The notes below the pieces were generated by a model. The model was given only the letters and a program-made list of their open reading frames with translations, was not told where the DNA came from and ran no database searches. A program made the position numbers and the translations under genes. Of a DNA stretch of 64,000 bases, positions 55,305 to 61,849 are shown piece after piece; the first letter of the stretch is position 1, and every line of letters begins with the position of its first letter. The DNA comes from Roseomonas aeriglobus (GTDB lineage Bacteria > Pseudomonadota > Alphaproteobacteria > Sphingomonadales > Sphingomonadaceae), in NCBI GenBank assembly GCA_016937575.1, contig JAFHKN010000002.1:1798001-1862000 (forward strand). Reading direction: 5' to 3'.

Positions 55305-55667
55305 ATGAGCCTCCCCGAAGTCCTCCTCTGGCGCACTCTAAAGACCCGCCCGAACGGCCTTAAATTCCGCAAACAGCACCCGGCCGGCGTCTACATCCTC
55401 GACTTCTACTGCCCGGCCGCCAAGCTCGCGATTGAAGTCGATGGGGCGCACCACGGGCTCAAGCACCAAGCCACAAAGGACGCCGCCCGCGACCACTGGC
55501 TCGCCAGCTGGAACGTTCGCACCCTCCGCATTCCCGCCACAGCGATCCTTGACGACGTAGCCGCGGTGGTCGCACACATCGTGGCACACGCCTCGCCCGA
55601 CCAGCCCCTCCACCGCCCGGCTGCGCCGGGCGGTCCCCCTCCCCGAGACGAGCTCGGGGAGGATTGA
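55305..55667 (+). CDS. DUF559 endonuclease-like protein
   Basis: 120 aa Vsr-like PD-(D/E)xK fold. Asp33 in YILDFYCPAAKLAIEVDG with Glu44 and Asp46 form the predicted metal site, and HH49/50 follow. ATG 55305 is the first start in frame, though the related sequence (RSRQLRREM) continues upstream, so the N-terminus may be trimmed. Residues after about 97 (PDQPLHRPAAPGG...) are encoded by the downstream repeat element. The gene is bracketed by inverted REP-like elements. No restriction partner is nearby. Confidence 0.8.
   Translation: MSLPEVLLWRTLKTRPNGLKFRKQHPAGVYILDFYCPAAKLAIEVDGAHHGLKHQATKDAARDHWLASWNVRTLRIPATAILDDVAAVVAHIVAHASPDQPLHRPAAPGGPPPRDELGED
55598..55664 (-). repeat. REP-like element, downstream inverted copy flanking the DUF559 gene
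   Basis: Read on the minus strand it is AATCCTCCCC-hairpin-GGGGAGGGGGACC, a longer hairpin (CGCCCGGC-GCA-GCCGGGCG), then GGTGGAGGGGCTGGTCG, identical in its conserved parts to the upstream copy at 55195-55249. It encodes the last part of the DUF559 protein. Confidence 0.85.
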
Positions 55668-55680
55668 GAAAGGCCCGCCT

Positions 55681-56160
55681 ATGCCCCTCCTCCTCCTTGC
55701 CCTCGCCCTTCAGGTCACGCCGGTCCAGCCCCTTCCCAAGGCCGTCCCGCTGCCGCCCCCCGACGCGGAAACCGCCGCGGTCCTCGCCCCCATCGACCGC
55801 CTCTTCGCCGCGGTCACGGCCAAGGACCCCGCGGCCATCCTCGCCCAGGTCCGCACCGACGGCCGCAACAGCGCGATCGTCGCGATGCCCGACGGGTCGA
55901 GCGAAGTCCGCACCCGCAGCTGGGCCGACTTCGCCGGCGGGCTGAGCGATGGCCCCAGCCTGCTGCAGGAACGCCTCGTCAACCCGGTCGTCGACATCGA
56001 CGGCAACCTGGCGATGGTGTGGTCCAGCTACATCTTCCGCGCCGACGGCCGCGTCACCCACTGCGGCACCGACCAGTTCACGATGGTGCGCGATGCTGCG
56101 GGCTGGAAGGTGCAGCATCTGACCTACACCCAACGCCAGACCGACTGCCCGGCCGGCTGA
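55681..56160 (+). CDS. NTF2/DUF4440-like exported protein
   Basis: 159 aa. A short hydrophobic N-terminus (MPLLLLALALQVTPV) may be a signal. The body (about 30-155; LFAAVTAKDPAAILAQVRTDG, LAMVWSSYIFRADGRVTHCGTDQFTMVRDAAGWKVQHLTYTQR) has the SnoaL/NTF2-like cone pattern with a C-terminal DGRVTHCG turn. The role is unknown. It lies between the DUF559 gene and liuD. Confidence 0.7.
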   Translation: MPLLLLALALQVTPVQPLPKAVPLPPPDAETAAVLAPIDRLFAAVTAKDPAAILAQVRTDGRNSAIVAMPDGSSEVRTRSWADFAGGLSDGPSLLQERLVNPVVDIDGNLAMVWSSYIFRADGRVTHCGTDQFTMVRDAAGWKVQHLTYTQRQTDCPAG

Positions 56161-56278
56161 TTCCATTTTCCTACTTGGCGGCGACGCGCTAGTCCCGGCC
56201 CATGCAAAGCTCACACGCAGTTTCCAGAAGTTTTCGCGCCATTTGGGCAATGATCGTGAAGTTTGGTGGAGGCGCGCG

Positions 56279-58123
56279 ATGATCGGTTCGCTCCTGATCG
56301 CCAACCGCGGCGAGATCGCCTGCCGCATCATCCGCACCGCTCGCGCACTCGGCGTGCGGACGGTCGCGGTCTATTCGGATGCCGACGCAAATGCGCTCCA
56401 CGTCCGCGAAGCCGATGAGGCCGTCCATATCGGCCCGTCCCCGGCACGCGAAAGCTACCTCGTCGGCGACACGATCATCGCCGCCGCCCAACAGACCGGC
56501 GCGGAGGCGATCCACCCCGGTTACGGTTTCCTGAGCGAAAACGCCGACTTCGCCCAAGCCGTGATCGACGCCGGCCTGGTTTGGGTCGGCCCCAAGCCCG
56601 ACAGCATCCGCGCGATGGGGCTGAAGGACGCGGCCAAGGCGCGCATGATCGCAGCCGGCGTGCCGGTGACGCCCGGCTATCTCGGCGAAGACCAGGCGCC
56701 CGAACGCCTGCAGGCCGAGGCCGATGCGATCGGCTATCCCGTGCTGATCAAGGCGGTCGCCGGCGGTGGCGGCAAGGGCATGCGCCGGGTCGAGAGCGCC
56801 GCCGACTTCGCCGACATGCTCGCCAGCTGCCAGCGCGAAGCCGCTTCGTCGTTCGGCGATGACAGGGTGCTTTTGGAGAAATACATCCTCTCCCCGCGCC
56901 ATATCGAGGTGCAAGTCTTCGGCGACTCGCACGGAAACGTCGTCCATCTGTTCGAACGCGACTGCTCGCTCCAGCGCCGTCACCAGAAGGTGATCGAGGA
57001 AGCCCCCGCGCCGGGCATGTCGGCGGACACTCGCGACGCGATCTGCGCCGCCGCCGTGCGTGCGGCACAGGCGGTCGATTACGTCGGCGCCGGCACGATC
57101 GAGTTTATCGCCGACGCTTCCGAAGGCCTCCGCGCCGACCGCATCTGGTTCATGGAAATGAACACCCGCCTGCAGGTCGAACATCCGGTGACCGAGGAGA
57201 TTACCGGCGTCGACCTGGTCGAGTGGCAGCTGCGCGTGGCGAGCGGCGAACCGCTGCCCAAGCGTCAGGAGCAGTTGGCCATCGACGGGTGGGCGATCGA
57301 AGCGCGGCTCTATGCCGAGGACCCCGCCAAGGGCTTCCTGCCGAGCGTCGGACGGCTCGAGGCGTTCGATCTGGGCGACGCCGCGCGGATCGAGACGGGC
57401 GTCGAGGAAGGCGCGGACGTGTCGCCCTTCTACGACCCGATGATCGCCAAGGTGATCACCTGGGGCGAAACCCGCGACGACGCGCGTGAGGGGCTGATCG
57501 ACGCGCTCGATACTGCGGTCGTGTGGCCGATCCGTTCGAACGCAGGGTTCCTGGTCAAGGCGCTGGAGCATCCCGCCTTCGTCACCGCCGAACTCGACAC
57601 CGGCTTGATCGCCCGCGAAGGCGACGCGCTCCTGCCCGATGCGCTGCCGAGCGAGGACGCGTTGGCCGAAGCCGCCGGGCGCATCGTCGGTGACGCTGCG
57701 CTGTCGGGCTTCCGCCTGAATGGCCCGGCCAACCGCACCGTCCGCCTGCTGGTCGATGGCGAAGCGGTCGAAGTCGAGGCAGGCAGCGGCGGCGGCGACG
57801 AGATCGAAGACGACGGCCTACTCCTGACCGAAGCCGGCCAGACCTGGTCCGTCACGCCGTTCCGTACCGGCGGTGTGGCCGCCGGCGGTGCGGCAGACGG
57901 CGCGATCCTGTCGCCGATGCCCGGCCGCATCACCGCGGTAGAGGTGGCGGCAGGCCAGTCGGTCGCGAAGGGGCAAAAGCTCGTCACCTTGGAAGCGATG
58001 AAGATGGAACACGGCCTGGTCGCGCCGTTCGACGGTACGGTCGCGGAACTGGATGCCGAGGCCGGGGCGCAGGTTGCCGAGGGACGCATGCTCGTGCGGA
58101 TCGAGCGGACCGAGGCGGCGTGA
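56279..58123 (+). CDS. liuD: 3-methylcrotonyl-CoA carboxylase alpha subunit (biotin carboxylase/BCCP)
   Basis: 614 aa. Biotin carboxylase (1-450: LLIANRGEIACRI, KAVAGGGGKGMR, MNTRLQVEHPVTEEITG). A shortened linker/BT region (about 460-545) ends in the biotinyl domain with biotinylated Lys575 (LEAMKMEHG). It carboxylates biotin for LiuB to add to 3-methylcrotonyl-CoA. GGAGG precedes ATG 56279. At 614 aa it is somewhat shorter than the better-known alpha subunits of about 650 aa; the BT part is the reduced one. Confidence 0.93.
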   Translation: MIGSLLIANRGEIACRIIRTARALGVRTVAVYSDADANALHVREADEAVHIGPSPARESYLVGDTIIAAAQQTGAEAIHPGYGFLSENADFAQAVIDAGLVWVGPKPDSIRAMGLKDAAKARMIAAGVPVTPGYLGEDQAPERLQAEADAIGYPVLIKAVAGGGGKGMRRVESAADFADMLASCQREAASSFGDDRVLLEKYILSPRHIEVQVFGDSHGNVVHLFERDCSLQRRHQKVIEEAPAPGMSADTRDAICAAAVRAAQAVDYVGAGTIEFIADASEGLRADRIWFMEMNTRLQVEHPVTEEITGVDLVEWQLRVASGEPLPKRQEQLAIDGWAIEARLYAEDPAKGFLPSVGRLEAFDLGDAARIETGVEEGADVSPFYDPMIAKVITWGETRDDAREGLIDALDTAVVWPIRSNAGFLVKALEHPAFVTAELDTGLIAREGDALLPDALPSEDALAEAAGRIVGDAALSGFRLNGPANRTVRLLVDGEAVEVEAGSGGGDEIEDDGLLLTEAGQTWSVTPFRTGGVAAGGAADGAILSPMPGRITAVEVAAGQSVAKGQKLVTLEAMKMEHGLVAPFDGTVAELDAEAGAQVAEGRMLVRIERTEAA

Positions 58124-58150
58124 GCCCCGCCCCCACCTCCGCCCACCCGC

Positions 58151-58225
58151 GCTCCCGCGCAGGCGGGAGCCTAAGGCCACAAGCGATACGCCCCGACAAG
58201 TCTGGGCTCCCGCCTGCGCGGGAGC
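58151..58225. repeat. Second inverted pair of GCTCCCGC-type repeats
   Basis: 58151-58170 reads GCTCCCGCGCAGGCGGGAGC and 58206-58225 reads GCTCCCGCCTGCGCGGGAGC, its reverse complement. It has the same arrangement as 50165-50245 and lies between liuD and the GNAT gene. Its right arm ends 19 nt before the GNAT start. Confidence 0.75.
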
Positions 58226-58244
58226 ACGAAGGGTGGTTGAACGC

Positions 58245-58712
58245 ATGACCCTCGCCATCCGTCCCGCCACCCTTGCCGATGTCCCCGCGATCGTCGCCCT
58301 CATGGCCGATGACCACAACGGCGCGACCCGCGAGGACCCGCGCCTGCCTCTCGACCCGGCCTACGAGACCGCCTTTCACCAAGTGGACACCGACCCGCAC
58401 CAGACGCTTGCCGTCGCCGAACGGGACGGTCGGATCGTTGGCACGCTTCAGGTCACGCTCATCCCCGGCCTGGCGTTCAAGGGCGCGCTACGCGGCCAGA
58501 TTGAATCCGTCCGCATAGCTTCGGATCTGCGCGGCCAGGGGCTCGGCAGGCAGCTCATCGACTGGGCGGTCGAGCATTGCCGCACCGCCGGCTGCCGCTT
58601 CGTCCAGCTGACGTCGCAAGCGAACCGGCCCGACGCGCATCGCTTCTACGAACGGCTCGGCTGGGAGCAGAGCCACCTTGGCTTCAAACTGCATTTCGAG
58701 GACAATCACTGA
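58245..58712 (+). CDS. GNAT-family N-acetyltransferase
   Basis: 155 aa. Acetyl-CoA binding RIASDLRGQGLGRQLIDWAVE (motif A) and FYERLGWEQSHLGFKL at the C-terminus. The substrate is unknown. Its TGA overlaps the MaoC ATG by one base. The ribosome site AAGGGTGG follows the repeat pair. Confidence 0.88.
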   Translation: MTLAIRPATLADVPAIVALMADDHNGATREDPRLPLDPAYETAFHQVDTDPHQTLAVAERDGRIVGTLQVTLIPGLAFKGALRGQIESVRIASDLRGQGLGRQLIDWAVEHCRTAGCRFVQLTSQANRPDAHRFYERLGWEQSHLGFKLHFEDNH

Positions 58713-59161
58713 TGGCCGGACGCCACTTCGACGAATGGCAGGTCGGCGACCGCATCGTCCACGACCTGCGCCGCACGGTGACCGAGACGGACAACCTGCT
58801 GTTCTCGACGATGACGCACAATCCGCAGCCGCTGCACCTGGATGCCGAAGCCGCCAAGGCTTCCGAGTTCGGCCGCATCCTCGTGAACGGCACCTTCACT
58901 TTCGCCCTGATGGTCGGGGTTTCGGTCGGCGACACGACGCTTGGCACGCTCGTCGCGAACCTCGGCTACGACAAGGTCGTGATGCCGAACCCGGTGTTTA
59001 TCGGCGACACGCTGCGCGGCGAAACCGAAGTCGTCGAGCTGCGCCCGTCGAAGTCGCGCCCCGGCCAGGGCATCGTCACCTTCCGCCACCGCATGCTCAA
59101 CCAGCGCGACGACGTCGTGTGCGAATGCCTGCGCAGCGCGCTGCTCAAATCGCGTGGCTGA
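58712..59161 (+). CDS. MaoC-family (hotdog) acyl-CoA hydratase/dehydratase
   Basis: 149 aa single hotdog domain. The R-hydratase-2 core is THNPQPLHLDAEAAKASEFGRILVNGTFTFALMVGVS. Near the leucine catabolic genes it could act on an enoyl-CoA, but that is inference. It overlaps the GNAT gene upstream by 1 nt and the amine oxidase downstream by 8 nt. Confidence 0.88.
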   Translation: MAGRHFDEWQVGDRIVHDLRRTVTETDNLLFSTMTHNPQPLHLDAEAAKASEFGRILVNGTFTFALMVGVSVGDTTLGTLVANLGYDKVVMPNPVFIGDTLRGETEVVELRPSKSRPGQGIVTFRHRMLNQRDDVVCECLRSALLKSRG

Positions 59162-60401
59162 GTATGACGTCGTCATAATCGGGGCCGGTGCGGCCGGCGT
59201 CGGTGCCGCGCGACGACTGGCAGGCAGCGGGCGGTCGGTCGCGATCGTCGAGGCGAGCGCCCGTGTCGGCGGCCGGGCCTGGACGCTGGGCGTGGCTGAT
59301 ATGCCGCTCGATCTCGGCTGCGGCTGGCTGCATTCGGCCGAGCGCAATCCGTGGGTTGGCATAGCCGAAGATGCGGGCTTCGCGATCGATCGCAGCCCGA
59401 CCAGCTGGGGTGAACAATACCGCAACCTCGGCTTCTCCGAAGCGGACCAGAATGCCGCGGGCGAAGCCTATGACGCGTTCGACCGCACGTTGCGTGAAAG
59501 CCCACCGCCCAGCGACCGCGCCGCCGACGCCCTGCCGGCCGGAGGCCAATGGAACGGCTTCATCGAAGCGTTGTCCGGCTACATCAACGGCGCTGGCCTC
59601 GGCACGCTCTCGGTCGAGGACTACCTCGCCTATGACGACGCCGCGAGCGAAGTGAACTGGCGCGTGCCTGCCGGCTACGGCACGCTCGTCTCTGCCAGCC
59701 TGCCGCCCGTTCCGCTCCACCTGTCAACGCCGGTCGAGCGAATCGATGACGGCGGTACGACGCTGAAGCTCGTGACGCCCCGCGGCGACGTCCGCGCCCG
59801 ATCCGTCATCGTCACCGTCGCGACCAACGTCTTCGCGAAAGGCGGCCTCCGCCTGCCCGCCACGCTCGATGACCATGCCCATGCCGCCGCCTGCCTGCCG
59901 CTGGGCGTCGCCGACAAGCTGTTCCTCGCCTTCGACGACGCCGACGTGCCGCCCGACAGCCATCTGCTGGGCAATCCGAAGAGCGCGTGCACGGGCAGCT
60001 ACTATCTGCGTCCCTTCGGCCGCCCGGTGGTCGAGGTCTTTCTCGGCGGCGCAGGCGCGATGGCGCTGGAGGATGTCGGCCTGAACGGCGCCGCCGACTT
60101 CGCGATCGACGAACTCGCAGGCCTGCTGGGCAATGACGTGCGCGGCAAGCTTCGCCTCATCGCCGGCTCGGCCTGGGCGCGCACCGACGGCTTCGGCGGC
60201 TCGTACAGCCATGCGCTCCCCGGTCATCACGCCGCCCGCGCGACGCTGGCGACAGCGTGGCAGGATCGGCTGTTCTTCGCCGGCGAGGCCTGCTCGCCGA
60301 CCGACTTCTCCACCGCCCACGGGGCGCTGGCCACGGGTATCGCCGCGGCCGACGCTGTGCTCGCTCAGTGGAACTCCATCTCGTCGTCGACCGGCCCGTA
60401 G
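59154..60401 (+). CDS. FAD-dependent amine oxidase-like protein
   Basis: 415 aa. GTG start inside the MaoC gene. FAD-binding dinucleotide motif VVIIGAGAAGVGAARRL, GGRAWT after the second strand, and C-terminal FAD motif FFAGEACSPTDFSTAHGALATGIAAA resemble flavin monoamine oxidases. The substrate is unknown and no exporter signal is seen. Its 3' end overlaps the convergent monooxygenase by 37 bp. Confidence 0.88.
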   Translation: MAEYDVVIIGAGAAGVGAARRLAGSGRSVAIVEASARVGGRAWTLGVADMPLDLGCGWLHSAERNPWVGIAEDAGFAIDRSPTSWGEQYRNLGFSEADQNAAGEAYDAFDRTLRESPPPSDRAADALPAGGQWNGFIEALSGYINGAGLGTLSVEDYLAYDDAASEVNWRVPAGYGTLVSASLPPVPLHLSTPVERIDDGGTTLKLVTPRGDVRARSVIVTVATNVFAKGGLRLPATLDDHAHAAACLPLGVADKLFLAFDDADVPPDSHLLGNPKSACTGSYYLRPFGRPVVEVFLGGAGAMALEDVGLNGAADFAIDELAGLLGNDVRGKLRLIAGSAWARTDGFGGSYSHALPGHHAARATLATAWQDRLFFAGEACSPTDFSTAHGALATGIAAADAVLAQWNSISSSTGP

Positions 60402-61813
60402 CGCAGCGTCCGCACGTCCTTCAGATAGTTCTGGTCGAGCCGCCACGGCGCCCGTGTCCCCTGCTGCGGCAATATGTCCTTCGCGCGCTGGACATAGCCC
60501 GAGGTGAAGTCGAGGAACGCCTCGCGCTCGACCGGCCGCGGCCCCACCCGCGGCGTCGCCTGCCGCGTGCCCGTCGTGCGCATGTGGTTGAGCAGGCGGC
60601 AGACATAGGCGCTCGTCAGGTCCGCCTTCAGCGTCCACGACGCATTGGTATAACCGAACGCGATGGCGAGATTGGGCACATCGGAGAACATCATGCCCTT
60701 GTAGGTCAGCGCCTGCGCCGGATCGACGATCCGCCCATCGACCGTCAGCATGATGCCGCCGAGCATCTTCAGCTTCAGCCCCGTCGCGGTGACGATGATG
60801 TCGGCGGGCACCGTGTCGCCTGACGTCAGACGGATACCGTCTTCGGTAAACGTCTCGATCGTGTCGGTGACGACGCTCGCCCGTCCCGTCTTGATCGCCT
60901 CGAACAGGTCGCCGTCGGGCACCAGGCACAGCCGTTGGTCCCACGGCGCGTAGCGCGGGGTAAAGTGCCGATCGACGTCCGCGGCGTCGCCCAGCCGGCC
61001 GCGGACCCAACCGACCAATCGCATCTTCGCCGCATCCGGGTGTTTGCGCATCTGGCGGTAGAAGAATTGACCGAGCAGCACATTCTTCCACCGCGTCAGC
61101 CGATACGCCGTGCGCTCGGGCAGCACCCGCCGCAACGCATTGGCAACCGCATCCTTGCCCGGCCGCGCAACGATATAGGTCGGCGAGCGCTGGAGCATCG
61201 TCACGTGCGCGGCGGTCTTGGCCAGTTCCGGCACCAGAGTCACCGCGGTCGCCCCGCTGCCGATCACGACGACGCGCTTGCCCGCGGTGTCGAGGTCTTG
61301 GGGCCAGAATTGCGGATGGACGGTCCGCCCGCCGAACCGGTCGGCACCCGGGAAGACGGGGGCGTGGCCTGCTTCATAATCATAATAGCCCGCGCAGACG
61401 TAAAGGAAGTTGCACCGGAAGATCGCGCGCTCGCCATCGCGATCGACCGTCAATTTCCACGCCGCGTTCACGCTCGACCACTCCGCCGCGACGACGCGGT
61501 GGCGATAGCGGATGCGCTCGGCAATCCCCTTCTCCGCCGCCGTCTCGCGCAGATAGTTCAGGATCGAACCGCCATCCGCGATCGCCTTCGCCTGCCGCCA
61601 CGGTTTGAAGCGAAAGCCGAGGGTATGCATGTCCGAATCCGAGCGGATGCCGGGATAGCGGAACAGGTCCCACGTGCCGCCGAGATCGCCGCGCGCCTCA
61701 AGAATGACGTGGCTCAGGTCCGGGCATTCGGCAGCCAGATGCCAACTCGCGCCGATGCCGGACAGGCCGGCACCGATCACGATCACGTCATACTGCTCCA
61801 CCGCGCCCTCCAT
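60365..61813 (-). CDS. Flavin-binding Baeyer-Villiger-type monooxygenase
   Basis: 482 aa. FAD motif GAGLSG near residues 15-20, the fingerprint FGGRTVHPQFW (FxGxxxHxxxW) at about 165-180, and the NADPH motif VVVIGSGATAVTL. The family oxidises ketones or aldehydes to esters, or trimethylamine-type substrates. ATG 61813 is taken as the start; a TTG at 61825 is in frame. It faces the amine oxidase. Confidence 0.9.
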   Translation of the reverse strand: MEGAVEQYDVIVIGAGLSGIGASWHLAAECPDLSHVILEARGDLGGTWDLFRYPGIRSDSDMHTLGFRFKPWRQAKAIADGGSILNYLRETAAEKGIAERIRYRHRVVAAEWSSVNAAWKLTVDRDGERAIFRCNFLYVCAGYYDYEAGHAPVFPGADRFGGRTVHPQFWPQDLDTAGKRVVVIGSGATAVTLVPELAKTAAHVTMLQRSPTYIVARPGKDAVANALRRVLPERTAYRLTRWKNVLLGQFFYRQMRKHPDAAKMRLVGWVRGRLGDAADVDRHFTPRYAPWDQRLCLVPDGDLFEAIKTGRASVVTDTIETFTEDGIRLTSGDTVPADIIVTATGLKLKMLGGIMLTVDGRIVDPAQALTYKGMMFSDVPNLAIAFGYTNASWTLKADLTSAYVCRLLNHMRTTGTRQATPRVGPRPVEREAFLDFTSGYVQRAKDILPQQGTRAPWRLDQNYLKDVRTLRYGPVDDEMEFH

Positions 61814-61849
61814 CGATACTGACAAAGGTGTAAGCGCGGGGCTCGAGCG

